Counted from the stretch's first letter, positions 37,122 to 45,707 are shown. The stretch: DNA of 64,000 bases from RFSX01 sp964495785 (GCA_964495785.1 CAZBXL010000001.1:62001-126000), one strand, 5' to 3'. The notes: generated by a model not told the origin, from the letters alone. Program-made: numbers and translations.

Positions 37122-37961
37122 ATGATAAAATTTAATCGTTTCATAATATTGTCTTTGTTTGCAATGCTCATTGCGAGTTGTGCAGACTCAGATTTTGAAT
37201 CTACTACATTTCCAGAGAACGCTTTTGAAGTAAAGGGTGCAGTTGTATCTGTTGCTGATGTCGTTACTGGTTTTTATAATTTACAAGATCCTGCTACTGC
37301 ATCGATAGGATTTACAGTAGATACTAAAGGGGAAACAGTTAACTCTGTAGATATCTTTAAAAGTTATAATGGCAGTGAGCCCGTGCTATTTAGAACGGTG
37401 ACAGATTTGCCTGGAACTCTTACAGTTCCTTTAGCTGATGCTGCTGATGGTTTAGTCAGTGTTGACGATTTAGAAGTTGCAGATTTTTTCACATTTACAT
37501 TTGCGGCTACGACGCCAAGTGGAACTTTCCCATCAGGAAGTTCGCTACAAGTTGACGTCAGTTGCCCTTCTGATATTGCAGGTACATATACATTTGTTTC
37601 AACTAATTTAGCTGCGGATAATTCGCCATATGATTGCCCTAATGGTGAGGTCACAGGGGAAGTAACATTCACCGATTTAGGCGGAGGACAATACTTAGTT
37701 TCTGACTTAGGATTTGGGCAGTATGAATCTACGTGTTGGAGTGATGGTCCAGCAACGAGTGATGCTGCGATTATCACGGACTTATGTAATCAGATTTTTT
37801 CTGGTGGTTTAGATCAATATTCTTTGGTGTATACTTGGGTTATTACTGATGTAAGTGGACCAGATTTGAGTATAAGCTGGAGTAATGATTATGCTGATAG
37901 GGGAGATGTAGTTGTTACACGTCCTGATGGTAGTGACTGGCCAGCATTATTTACAAACTAA
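37122..37961 (+). CDS. Lipoprotein at the end of the SusCD operon
   Basis: A 279-residue lipoprotein with signal ending LIASC (Cys20), followed by acidic ADSDFES, which suggests display on the cell surface. The mature part looks like two beta-sandwich modules: residues about 35-145 with FTVDTKGETVNSVDIFKSY, and about 150-279 with a cysteine-containing SYTFVSTN-like fold. Similar lipoproteins often follow SusCD pairs and may help bind substrate, like SusE or SusF. No specific family is identified. A strong terminator follows at 37983. Confidence 0.8.
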   Translation: MIKFNRFIILSLFAMLIASCADSDFESTTFPENAFEVKGAVVSVADVVTGFYNLQDPATASIGFTVDTKGETVNSVDIFKSYNGSEPVLFRTVTDLPGTLTVPLADAADGLVSVDDLEVADFFTFTFAATTPSGTFPSGSSLQVDVSCPSDIAGTYTFVSTNLAADNSPYDCPNGEVTGEVTFTDLGGGQYLVSDLGFGQYESTCWSDGPATSDAAIITDLCNQIFSGGLDQYSLVYTWVITDVSGPDLSISWSNDYADRGDVVVTRPDGSDWPALFTN

Positions 37962-37982
37962 TGTTATATTAAAATAGATTAT

Positions 37983-38025
37983 AAATCCTTTATCAAATTA
38001 GCAATACTTTGATAAAGGATTTTTT
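37983..38025 (+). terminator. Strong intrinsic terminator of the SusCD operon
   Basis: A perfect 15-base stem (37983-37997 with 38008-38022) with a 10-base loop is followed by continuous T to 38025. It ends five bases before the ATG at 38030 of the next gene. The right arm contains AAAGGA at a possible Shine-Dalgarno distance from that ATG. Confidence 0.9.
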
Positions 38026-38029
38026 AATT

Positions 38030-39688
38030 ATGGAAAAACGATTTCTTTCATACAAACAAGTACTAATTCTGTTTTCATTGATTGCGAATTTTAATGTTCA
38101 TAGTCAGGAGAATACGGTTGGAGTTTTAACCTATGATAAAGAAGAAACTTTTGATGGGTACAATCTTATATATCCTAACTTTCAATCTGATGTTTTTCTC
38201 ATTGACAATTGCGGACAGGTTATTCATAGATGGACAGATGAAGAAAGTAATAGGCCAGGTAACTCTGCCTATATTTTAAATGACGGCACGTTACTCAAAA
38301 CCAAAAGGCCAAGCTCATCCCCAGTCTCATCGTTCTCCAATGGAGGGGCTGGAGGTATCATTGAGTTGAGATCATGGGATAATGATATCATATGGTCCAA
38401 GACAATTTTAGATTCACTCGAAAGAGCTCACCATGATATTGAACCTATGCCTAATGGCAATATACTCGTAATAGCATGGGAAAGAATTTTTAAAGAAGAA
38501 CTTATTACTGCAGGTCGGGATACGACACTCATCCCTAATTTCGAATTATGGCCAGACTTTATACGAGAATACAATCCGTATAATGATAGTATAGTCTGGG
38601 AGTGGCATGCATGGGATCACATCGTTCAAGACTTTGACGCAACCAAAGAGAATTATGGAATTGTCAGCGAGCACCCAGAATTAATTGACATTAATTATGA
38701 TCTTAATTTTCATGGAGGTAGACCTGACTTTATGCATTCTAACTCTATAGATTATAATCCTGAGCTAGATCAAATTCTTCTATCCGTTGCATTCTTTGAT
38801 GAAATTTGGATAATAGATCATAGTACAACTACAGACGAAGCGGCATCTCATTCTGGTGGTAATATGAATATGGGTGGGGATTTACTTTATAGGTGGGGTA
38901 ATCCTCGAGCCTACAAGTCGGGAACTCAAGACGATCAAAAATTATTTTTTCAACATGATGCAGAATGGATTACCGATCCCTTATTAGCATCTACACCATA
39001 TTATAATGATATTATTGTATTTAATAATAGAGTAAGTGATGATCATTCCTCAATTAATATTCTAAATCCTAATCCAGGTAATTATCAAGGACCAGACAGA
39101 ACATATCCTCCTGAAAATTTTTCATTAAGTCTAACACACCCGATGAAAGAAAACCTTTATTCCACAAGTATGTCAAGTGTACAATACTTACCCAATGAGA
39201 ATTTTTTGATTTGTTCTTCTCGTTCCGGTTATAGCTTTGAAATGAATATAGATCAGGAGATATTCTGGGAATACAAACTCCCATTAAGTAATGGATTTCC
39301 TATTTCGCAAGGTGATCAAGTTCTTTTTGGGAATAATATGCACTTTAGAATTGATAGATATCCTATTGACTTCTCTGGGTTCGAAGGAAAAAACTTTACA
39401 AACTACGGATACTTAGAGTTGAATCCTTCACAAGAATTTTGTGATCTGACAGATGTACAAGATGTGATAACACCACATGTAGAATTATTTCCAAACCCTT
39501 CCTACGATAGAGAAATAACAATTACAGGAGCAGATAATCAAGTAATAGACTTGTATGACTCTAATGGCTCGAAAGAAATTTCCTTTTTAGCTGACTCAAA
39601 TAGAGTTTTGGTAGATCTGTCGCATATGAGGTCGGGCTTATATATAGTCAAGTTTGGCAGCACAACTAAAAAGCTAATTCTATTTTAA
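38030..39688 (+). CDS. Secreted arylsulfotransferase-like protein with T9SS type A domain
   Basis: A 552-residue exported protein. The ATG at 38030 opens a signal peptide ending VHSQ (about residue 24). The body resembles the aryl-sulfate sulfotransferase propeller family: GNSAYILNDGTLLKT, then HHDIEPMPNGNILVIAWE (about 138-155), then FMHSNSIDYNPELDQILLS (about 240-258), and QHDAEWI. Conserved histidines are spaced along the blades. Family members transfer sulfate between phenols without PAPS, but some homologues are only structural. The tail is type IX: LFPNPSYDREI ... GLYIVKFG ... KLILF. Its start sits directly behind the preceding terminator. Confidence 0.82.
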   Translation: MEKRFLSYKQVLILFSLIANFNVHSQENTVGVLTYDKEETFDGYNLIYPNFQSDVFLIDNCGQVIHRWTDEESNRPGNSAYILNDGTLLKTKRPSSSPVSSFSNGGAGGIIELRSWDNDIIWSKTILDSLERAHHDIEPMPNGNILVIAWERIFKEELITAGRDTTLIPNFELWPDFIREYNPYNDSIVWEWHAWDHIVQDFDATKENYGIVSEHPELIDINYDLNFHGGRPDFMHSNSIDYNPELDQILLSVAFFDEIWIIDHSTTTDEAASHSGGNMNMGGDLLYRWGNPRAYKSGTQDDQKLFFQHDAEWITDPLLASTPYYNDIIVFNNRVSDDHSSINILNPNPGNYQGPDRTYPPENFSLSLTHPMKENLYSTSMSSVQYLPNENFLICSSRSGYSFEMNIDQEIFWEYKLPLSNGFPISQGDQVLFGNNMHFRIDRYPIDFSGFEGKNFTNYGYLELNPSQEFCDLTDVQDVITPHVELFPNPSYDREITITGADNQVIDLYDSNGSKEISFLADSNRVLVDLSHMRSGLYIVKFGSTTKKLILF

Positions 39689-39760
39689 GTAAGGATTCTT
39701 AGAGTACACCCACTCTACTTTGGCTCTTTTTTTGATGATCATATTATAAATATTGATAAT

Positions 39761-40675
39761 ATGATTGGTTTATCGGCGTCCTCTAACATTGATTCTTATA
39801 TCAATTACCTTAGGCATGAAAAAAGGTATTCACAACATACCTTATCCTCGTATAAAAATGATTTAGACCAATTTCAGTTCTTTGTGAGAAAGACTTATCC
39901 TGACGCCTCTCTTTCTGATATTACCCATAATCATATAAGATCTTGGATGGTGGAATTAGTCAATAATAATATCACCTCTAAGTCTATTAACAGAAAGATA
40001 TCATCTCTAAGATCTTACTATAATTACCTTCTTAAGCAAGAAATAGTGGCTAAGAATCCTACGATTAAGATTATAACACCTAAAATCCCAAAACGTCTAC
40101 CAGAATTTATTCAAGAGAAAAACATAGCTCAGTTATTTGATAATCTTATAGAAGGCGATTTTGAGGAATTTAGAGATAGATTGATAATTGAGCTTTTCTA
40201 TATCACTGGAATGAGAAAAATAGAACTTATAAACTTATCTGATGATGATATCGACATGTCTAATAATGTTGTTAAGGTTATGGGTAAGGGAAATAAAGAA
40301 AGATTATGTCCACTTTCAGGTAGTATTCTATCAAAAATTAATAGGTATAAGGAGTTAAGAGATTCTTTCTTCGAAGGAGGCTTGCAGTCAAAGCACTTAT
40401 TTGTGACATCCAAGGGAGCTAAAATGTATCCAAAATTTGTCTACAATCTTGTAAAGTCTTATTTATCTACGATAACGACCTCAAACAAACGATCTCCTCA
40501 TATACTTAGGCACAGCTTTGCCACACATCTTATGAATGGGGGAGCGGATTTAAATGCAGTAAAAGAGCTACTTGGTCATGCTAACTTAGCGGCTACCCAG
40601 ATCTATACTCATAATTCAATCGAGAAACTCAAAGAAGTGTATAAAAATGCCCACCCCAAGTCAGAAAATAAATAA
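39761..40675 (+). CDS. Tyrosine recombinase XerC/XerD-like
   Basis: A 304-residue site-specific recombinase. The N-terminal SAM-like DNA-binding domain (YLRHEKRYSQHTLSSYKNDL) precedes a complete catalytic set: R152 (TGMRKIEL), K176 (GKGNKER), H247 and R250 (HILRHSF), H273 (LLGHANL) and Y282 (TQIYTH). Length and sequence fit XerC or XerD, which resolve chromosome dimers at dif. I cannot assign C or D. It sits just upstream of the tRNA-tuf cluster, a placement I recall for Bacteroidota housekeeping Xer genes, so it is not a phage integrase. No dif site was recognised. Confidence 0.92.
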   Translation: MIGLSASSNIDSYINYLRHEKRYSQHTLSSYKNDLDQFQFFVRKTYPDASLSDITHNHIRSWMVELVNNNITSKSINRKISSLRSYYNYLLKQEIVAKNPTIKIITPKIPKRLPEFIQEKNIAQLFDNLIEGDFEEFRDRLIIELFYITGMRKIELINLSDDDIDMSNNVVKVMGKGNKERLCPLSGSILSKINRYKELRDSFFEGGLQSKHLFVTSKGAKMYPKFVYNLVKSYLSTITTSNKRSPHILRHSFATHLMNGGADLNAVKELLGHANLAATQIYTHNSIEKLKEVYKNAHPKSENK

Positions 40676-40698
40676 TTTAAATAATTTTCATTTTACAG

Positions 40699-40729
40699 TT
40701 TATATATATTGGAAAAATATCTATTTTTG
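40699..40729 (+). promoter_or_regulatory. Promoter of the tRNA-tuf cluster
   Basis: TTTA (40699-40702), a 19-base spacer, and TATTTTTG (40722-40729), a perfect TAnnTTTG box. Transcription should start at about 40733-40736, giving roughly 30 bases before the first tRNA. Confidence 0.78.
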
Positions 40730-40766
40730 CATTCGCTTTGAAGAAAGCTATGACAGTTAGTCAAAT

Positions 40767-40843
40767 GCCGATGTAGCTCAGTTGGCCAGAGCAGCTGATT
40801 TGTAATCAGCGGGTCGGGGGTTCGAATCCCTCCATCGGCTCCA
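40767..40843 (+). tRNA. tRNA-Thr (anticodon TGT)
   Basis: A full cloverleaf: acceptor GCCGATG pairs with CATCGGC, the anticodon loop is TTTGTAA, and the T-arm is GGTTCGAATCC. The CCA end is encoded. First tRNA of the cluster. Confidence 0.97.
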
Positions 40844-40871
40844 TTTAGAGAAGATAATTGCAGGGAAGATA

Positions 40872-40953
40872 GGGGGTGCGCCGAAGTTGGAGAGTCGGGA
40901 CAGACTGTAAATCTGTTGTTTAGGCTGAATAGGTTCGAATCCTATCACCCCCA
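40872..40953 (+). tRNA. tRNA-Tyr (anticodon GTA)
   Basis: A class II tRNA with a long variable arm. Acceptor GGGGGTG pairs with CACCCCC, and the anticodon loop contains GTA (ACTGTAAAT). The CCA end is not encoded. Confidence 0.97.
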
Positions 40954-40986
40954 CAACGAAAATGTTTTTTTTGAAATAATACTTAG

Positions 40987-41062
40987 GCGGAAGTAGCTCA
41001 GTTGGTAGAGCATCAGCCTTCCAAGCTGAGGGTCGCGGGTTCGAGTCTCGTCTTCCGCTCCA
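40987..41062 (+). tRNA. tRNA-Gly (anticodon TCC)
   Basis: Acceptor GCGGAAG pairs with CTTCCGC, and the anticodon loop CTTCCAA lies between TCAGC and GCTGA. The CCA end is encoded at 41060-41062. Confidence 0.97.
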
Positions 41063-41086
41063 CTAAATCTATTTAGGTCTTGAAAA

Positions 41087-41158
41087 GCCGATGTAGCTCA
41101 GTGGTAGAGCACCTCCATGGTAAGGAGGGGGTCGCTGGTTCAAATCCAGTCATCGGCT
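41087..41158 (+). tRNA. tRNA-Thr (anticodon GGT)
   Basis: Acceptor GCCGATG pairs with CATCGGC, and the anticodon loop ATGGTAA lies in a CCTCC/GGAGG stem. The CCA end is not encoded. The D-loop differs from the first tRNA-Thr, so it is not a recent copy. Confidence 0.97.
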
Positions 41159-41230
41159 CACTAAGTACATAGGAAGTTTTAATAATTTTTGTAAGTATAT
41201 AATTAATCGTTTTTTTAAAATAATTGAATA

Positions 41231-42427
41231 ATGGCTAAAGAAACCTTTCAAAGGACCAAACCCCACGTAAACATTGGTACGATTGGTCACGTAGACCATG
41301 GTAAAACAACTCTAACTGCTGCTATTACCTACGTCCTATCAGAGGCAGGTCTATCTGAGAAAATGGATTACGACGCAATTGATGGAGCACCTGAGGAAAA
41401 AGAAAGAGGTATTACCATCAACACTGCACACGTTGAATACGAGACTGAGAACAGACACTATGCACACGTAGATTGTCCAGGTCACGCAGATTACGTAAAA
41501 AACATGGTTACGGGAGCGGCACAAATGGATGGAGCTATATTAGTAGTTGCGGCTACTGATGGTCCTATGCCTCAGACAAGAGAGCATATCCTACTTTGTC
41601 GTCAGGTTGGTGTTCCTAAGATTGTTGTTTTTATGAATAAAGTAGATCTCGTTGATGACGAAGAAATGCTTGAGCTTGTTGAGATGGAGGTAAGAGAATT
41701 ACTTTCTCAATATGAGTTCGATGGCGACAACGCTAAAGTTATTCAAGGATCTGCAATTAAAGCTCTTGAAGGAACAGATGAAGGAAAAGCTAAAATCATG
41801 GAGCTAATGGCTGCAGTTGATTCAGATATTCCTGAGCCAGTAAGAGATGTAGATAAGGACTTCCTTATGCCAGTAGAGGATGTATTCTCTATCACAGGTA
41901 GAGGAACAGTTGCTACAGGTAGAATAGAAAGAGGTGTTATCAATACTGGAGATCCTGTTGAGATCGTAGGTATGATGAAAGATGACGAGAAGCCTTTGAC
42001 TTCTACTATTACAGGTGTTGAGATGTTTAGAAAGATTCTTGAAAGAGGTGAAGCTGGTGATAATGCCGGATTACTACTTAGAGGTATCGAAAAAGAAGCT
42101 ATTAAGAGAGGAATGGTTATAGTTAAGCCAGGATCTGTTAAGCCACATAAGAAATTTAAATGTGAAGTCTATGTTCTTGCTAAAGATGAAGGAGGAAGAC
42201 ATACACCATTCTTTAATGGTTACAGACCTCAGTTTTATTTCAGAACAACTGACGTAACTGGTGATGTTGTATTACCAGATGGCGTTGAGATGGTTATGCC
42301 TGGTGATAACGTGACACTTGAAGTAAGTCTTCTTAACAAAATTGCAATGGAGAAAGGATTACGTTTTGCAATTAGAGAGGGAGGAAGAACAGTAGGTGCA
42401 GGTCAGGTAACTGAAATTATCGAATAA
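41231..42427 (+). CDS. tuf: Elongation factor Tu
   Basis: GTPase that brings aminoacyl-tRNA to the ribosome. 398 residues with GHVDHGKT (G1), the DCPGHADYVKNM block (G3), NKVD (G4) and the domain 2-3 regions with GRGTVATGRIERG. It starts 72 bases after tRNA-Thr(GGT) and may be transcribed with the tRNAs, as E. coli tufB is. An AATTTTTG box at about 41185 could be an extra promoter. A stem-loop at 42461 ends the transcript. Confidence 0.98.
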   Translation: MAKETFQRTKPHVNIGTIGHVDHGKTTLTAAITYVLSEAGLSEKMDYDAIDGAPEEKERGITINTAHVEYETENRHYAHVDCPGHADYVKNMVTGAAQMDGAILVVAATDGPMPQTREHILLCRQVGVPKIVVFMNKVDLVDDEEMLELVEMEVRELLSQYEFDGDNAKVIQGSAIKALEGTDEGKAKIMELMAAVDSDIPEPVRDVDKDFLMPVEDVFSITGRGTVATGRIERGVINTGDPVEIVGMMKDDEKPLTSTITGVEMFRKILERGEAGDNAGLLLRGIEKEAIKRGMVIVKPGSVKPHKKFKCEVYVLAKDEGGRHTPFFNGYRPQFYFRTTDVTGDVVLPDGVEMVMPGDNVTLEVSLLNKIAMEKGLRFAIREGGRTVGAGQVTEIIE

Positions 42428-42460
42428 GAAGTTCATTCGAAGAAATATAAATATTACAGA

Positions 42461-42491
42461 AATTAAGCACCTATGATAGGTGCTTAATTTT
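42461..42491 (+). terminator. Terminator after tuf
   Basis: A perfect 13-base inverted repeat (42461-42473 with 42477-42489) with a three-base loop, then a short T-run. It separates tuf from the tRNA-Trp/secE transcript. Confidence 0.75.
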
Positions 42492-42545
42492 CTGCATTAT
42501 AGAAGTTTTATTTTATTAATAGTTTGGATTTTTTCCAATCTACTT

Positions 42546-42618
42546 AGGGGAGTAGCTCAATTGGTAGAGTGGCGGTCTCCAAAACCGTAGGCTGCGGGTT
42601 CGATTCCTGTCTCCCCTG
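42546..42618 (+). tRNA. tRNA-Trp (anticodon CCA)
   Basis: Acceptor AGGGGAG pairs with CTCCCCT, discriminator G, and the anticodon loop CTCCAAA lies between CGGT and ACCG. It is 16 bases before secE, an arrangement also seen in other bacterial phyla. Confidence 0.97.
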
Positions 42619-42634
42619 CAATTTAACAGATGTT

Positions 42635-42829
42635 ATGAACGACATAGTATTATATATAAAAGAGAGTTACAACGAACTTATACACAAAGTTACATGGCCT
42701 ACATGGCCTAATCTTACGAGCAGTTCAGTTTTAGTTATAGTTGCGAGTGCAATTTTAGCATTGCTGATATTCGCCATGGATACGGTATCTAAAGGTGTTT
42801 TGACAAGAGTATATGAGCTATCTTTTTGA
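42635..42829 (+). CDS. secE: Preprotein translocase subunit SecE
   Basis: The single-spanning SecYEG subunit, 64 residues from ATG 42635. An amphipathic helix (IKESYNELIHKVTWPTWPNL) precedes one membrane helix (about residues 34-52), the minimal SecE form. A longer frame from 42569 would run through the tRNA-Trp gene and is rejected. It is the first protein gene of the secE-nusG-rplKAJL-rpoBC run. Confidence 0.95.
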   Translation: MNDIVLYIKESYNELIHKVTWPTWPNLTSSSVLVIVASAILALLIFAMDTVSKGVLTRVYELSF

Positions 42830-42861
42830 TTTTAGATATTCTTAATTAGGAAATAAAAACT

Positions 42862-43407
42862 ATGTCCGAAGAAAAAAGATGGTATTCTCTCAGAGTTATT
42901 AGTGGTAAGGAGAAGAAAATCAAAGAATATATAGAGCTCGAGTTACAGAGAAACAAGTGGAATGACTATATAACTCAAGTCTTGGTGCCTTCTGAAAAAG
43001 TCTATAAAATCAGAAATGGTAAAAAAGTTATTCTCGAAAGAAATATTCTACCAGGTTATATCCTTATAGAAGCGGTACCTAAGAAGTTCTCTGGAGAGAT
43101 AATTACAGCTATCACTAATGTGCCAAATGTAATTCATTTTTTAGGTAGGAATAATCCACTACCTATGAGACAGTCAGAAGCCAACAGAATGCTCGGTAAG
43201 GTAGATGAGTCTCAAGAAGTTGGAGAATCAATGTTAGAACCATTTATAGTTGGCGAAACTGTAAAAATCATAGATGGTCCATTCAATGAATTCGTAGGAG
43301 ATATTAAAGAAGTAAACGAAGAGAAGAAGAAACTTAAAGTGATCGTAAAGATTTTTGGTAGAGGAACAGAAGTTGAACTTAACTTCATGCAAGTAGAAAA
43401 ACAATAA
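42862..43407 (+). CDS. nusG: Transcription termination/antitermination factor NusG
   Basis: Transcription elongation factor that binds RNA polymerase and couples to ribosomes. 181 residues: NGN domain (RWYSLRVISGKEKKIKEYIE, then LPGYILIEA) and C-terminal KOW domain (VGETVKIIDGPFNEFVGDI). Placed 32 bases after secE in the ancestral order. Starting ATG and length are typical. Confidence 0.97.
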   Translation: MSEEKRWYSLRVISGKEKKIKEYIELELQRNKWNDYITQVLVPSEKVYKIRNGKKVILERNILPGYILIEAVPKKFSGEIITAITNVPNVIHFLGRNNPLPMRQSEANRMLGKVDESQEVGESMLEPFIVGETVKIIDGPFNEFVGDIKEVNEEKKKLKVIVKIFGRGTEVELNFMQVEKQ

Positions 43408-43432
43408 AAAATATATTTAATCAATAACAGTC

Positions 43433-43879
43433 ATGGCAAAAGAAGTAGACGCGTTTATAAAGTTACAAGTTAAAGGTGGATCAGCTAATCCATCACCACC
43501 GGTTGGTCCTGCATTAGGTGCCAAAGGGGTAAATATTATGGAATTCTGTAAGCGATTTAATGCAAAGACAGAAGATAGAAGAGGTAAAATATTACCTGTA
43601 CAAATAACCGTTTATAAGGACAAGTCATTTGACTTTGTTATTAAAACAACTCCTGCCGCAGTGCAATTGTTAGAATTAGCTAAATTAAAAAAAGGTTCTC
43701 CTGAGTCGAACAGAACAAAAGTTGGATCTGTAACATGGGATCAAATCAAAACAATCGCTGAAGATAAAATGGAAGACCTTAATGCCTTCTCTATAGACTC
43801 TGCGATGAAAATGGTTGCCGGTACAGCACGTAGTGCAGGTATCACTGTTAAGGGAGATGCTCCTTGGGACAACAACTAA
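43433..43879 (+). CDS. rplK: 50S ribosomal protein L11
   Basis: Part of the GTPase-associated centre. 148 residues with KLQVKGGSANPSPPVGPALGAKGVNIMEFCKRFN at the N-terminus (the Pro-rich hinge that binds thiostrepton) and the rRNA-binding C-terminal domain. It lies 25 bases after nusG, leaving little room for a leader operator. Confidence 0.98.
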   Translation: MAKEVDAFIKLQVKGGSANPSPPVGPALGAKGVNIMEFCKRFNAKTEDRRGKILPVQITVYKDKSFDFVIKTTPAAVQLLELAKLKKGSPESNRTKVGSVTWDQIKTIAEDKMEDLNAFSIDSAMKMVAGTARSAGITVKGDAPWDNN

Positions 43880-43956
43880 TTAGAAAAGAATATTTTTTAA
43901 CTTTTATAAAAAAGGGAGTCTATTAGAATTTAGACGTTAGAACCTTAATATTTATC
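43880..43956 (+). promoter_or_regulatory. Spacer with possible L1 autoregulatory hairpin
   Basis: A 77-base gap between rplK and rplA contains GGGAG next to a small stem GTCTA (43919-43923) / TAGAC (43932-43936) with an 8-base loop. L1 represses its own mRNA in many bacteria by binding a stem-loop that mimics 23S rRNA, but the stem here is short and the match is only suggestive. Confidence 0.25.
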
Positions 43957-44643
43957 ATGGCGAAATTATCCAAAAAAAGAAAGGAAGCCAATGCAAAAGT
44001 AGATCCTGACAAATTATATGAATTGTCAGATGCTATGGCCCTTGTCAAAGAAGTCAATACGACTAAATTCGATGCTTCAGTAGATCTTCACATCAGATTA
44101 GGTGTAGATCCGAGAAAAGCAGACCAAGCTATCAGAGGAACAGTGACCCTTCCTAATGGAACTGGAAAATCTAAGAAAGTTCTTGTCTTATGTACTCCTG
44201 ATAAAGAGGAAGAAGCAAAAGCAGCTGGTGCAGATCACGTTGGTCTCGAAGAATTTATTACTAAGATACAGCAAGGATGGACCGATATTGATGTTATCAT
44301 CGCTGCTCCTAATGTGATGGCTCATGTTGGTAAAGTTGGTAGAATATTAGGTCCAAGAGGACTTATGCCTAACCCAAAGTCTGGTACTGTAACTCCTAAT
44401 ATTGGTGCAGCAGTAGAAGACGTTAAGGGAGGTAAGATTGCATTTAGAGTAGATAAGTACGGTATAATTCATAGTTCTATAGGACGAGTAAGTTTTTCTG
44501 CTGAAAAACTTACGCAAAATGCATCTGAATTAATTAATACTATTGTCAAACTTAAACCAAGCTCAGCTAAAGGTGCTTACATGAAGAGTATAAGCGTAGC
44601 AAGTACTATGAGTCCGGGGATTAAGATTGAAGACAAATTTTAA
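43957..44643 (+). CDS. rplA: 50S ribosomal protein L1
   Basis: L1 stalk protein and, in other bacteria, translational repressor of its operon. 228 residues, complete, with KKRKEANAKVDP at the start, the FDASVDLHIRLGVDP block, and the GKVGRILGPRGLMPNPKSGTV motif (about 125-145). Normal length. Confidence 0.98.
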   Translation: MAKLSKKRKEANAKVDPDKLYELSDAMALVKEVNTTKFDASVDLHIRLGVDPRKADQAIRGTVTLPNGTGKSKKVLVLCTPDKEEEAKAAGADHVGLEEFITKIQQGWTDIDVIIAAPNVMAHVGKVGRILGPRGLMPNPKSGTVTPNIGAAVEDVKGGKIAFRVDKYGIIHSSIGRVSFSAEKLTQNASELINTIVKLKPSSAKGAYMKSISVASTMSPGIKIEDKF

Positions 44644-44667
44644 CAGCGTCCATCTAATAATTAAGAA

Positions 44668-45195
44668 ATGAAAAAAGAACTTAAAACTATAGTCATAGAC
44701 CAGCTAAAGGAAAAATTTTCAGAGAATAATTTTTTCTATATCACAGACGCATCAGAGCTATCAGTAGATCAAGTTAACAAGTTTAGAGGACTTTGTTATG
44801 AGAAGAATGTGGAGATGAAAGTTGTGAAGAATACACTTGTTCAGAAAGCTTTAGAAGCTGTAGGTACAGATGGTCAGTATGAAGATTTATACGGTAGTCT
44901 CAAAGGACCTACTGCATTAATGTTCTCGCAGACAGCGAACGTGCCTGCAAAAATTATCGAAGAATTTAGAAAGTCTCACCCTAAGCCGCTTGTAAAAGCT
45001 GCTTACATTGACTCGAGTATTTTCTTAGGTGATGAGTCATTAAAAGGACTCGCAGCATTAAAGTCTAAAGAAGAACTTATTGGTGATGTTATCGCTCTCT
45101 TACAATCACCTGCTAAGAATGTTATATCTGCTCTTAAGTCGGGTGGGTCAACAATTGCAGGCCTTGTGAAAGCATTAGAAGAGAGAGAGGCATAA
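44668..45195 (+). CDS. rplJ: 50S ribosomal protein L10
   Basis: Stalk base protein that anchors L7/L12 dimers. 175 residues: N-terminal rRNA-binding domain (KVVKNTLVQKAL) and C-terminal helix that binds L7/L12 (LKSGGSTIAGLVKALEERE). It is 24 bases after rplA and 80 before rplL, as in the usual L10 operon. Confidence 0.97.
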   Translation: MKKELKTIVIDQLKEKFSENNFFYITDASELSVDQVNKFRGLCYEKNVEMKVVKNTLVQKALEAVGTDGQYEDLYGSLKGPTALMFSQTANVPAKIIEEFRKSHPKPLVKAAYIDSSIFLGDESLKGLAALKSKEELIGDVIALLQSPAKNVISALKSGGSTIAGLVKALEEREA

Positions 45196-45275
45196 TTAAA
45201 GAATTTTGGCTTCCAAGCTAATCGCATCTTTTTAGATGTAATTATTTTATCATATATTTTTAAAATTTAATATTC

Positions 45276-45653
45276 ATGGCAGACGTAAAGTCAATTGCAG
45301 ATCAATTAGTCGCTCTTACAGTAAAAGAAGTTAATGAGTTGGCTACTATTTTAAAAGATGAACATGGAATCGAACCTGCTGCAGCTGCTGTAGCTATGGC
45401 TGCCCCTGGTGGTGGCGGTGGTGACGCTGGTGGTGCAGAGCAAACTGAATTCTCTGTAATTCTTAATTCTGCAGGCGCAGCAAAACTTGCTGTAGTCAAA
45501 GAAGTAAAAAATCTTTTAGGTCTTGGACTTAAAGATGCTAAAGAACTAGTTGACGGTGCTCCAGGTCCTGTAAAGGAAGGAGTTCCTAAAGACGAAGCTG
45601 AATCAATAAAAGCTGCTCTTGAAGCTGCTGGAGCTGACGTTGAATTAAAATAA
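45276..45653 (+). CDS. rplL: 50S ribosomal protein L7/L12
   Basis: The multicopy stalk protein that recruits translational GTPases. 125 residues: an N-terminal dimer helix (VKSIADQLVALTVKEVNELA), an Ala/Gly-rich flexible hinge (about 35-52) and a C-terminal domain with GLGLKDAKELVDGAPG. Separated from rpoB by 166 bases holding two hairpins. Confidence 0.98.
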   Translation: MADVKSIADQLVALTVKEVNELATILKDEHGIEPAAAAVAMAAPGGGGGDAGGAEQTEFSVILNSAGAAKLAVVKEVKNLLGLGLKDAKELVDGAPGPVKEGVPKDEAESIKAALEAAGADVELK

Positions 45654-45707
45654 ACGTTACTCTAAAGGTATTGATAATAGGTTCTTTAATCTAAATAAGA
45701 AGTATAA

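Noticed and set aside
39761..40675. Xer recombinase as evidence of an integrated mobile element at the tRNA cluster
   Set aside because: The gene looks like housekeeping XerC/XerD, the tRNAs are intact, and no repeated tRNA ends or phage genes flank it.
42569..42634. Longer start for secE
   Set aside because: The extra codons lie within tRNA-Trp; SecE begins at 42635.
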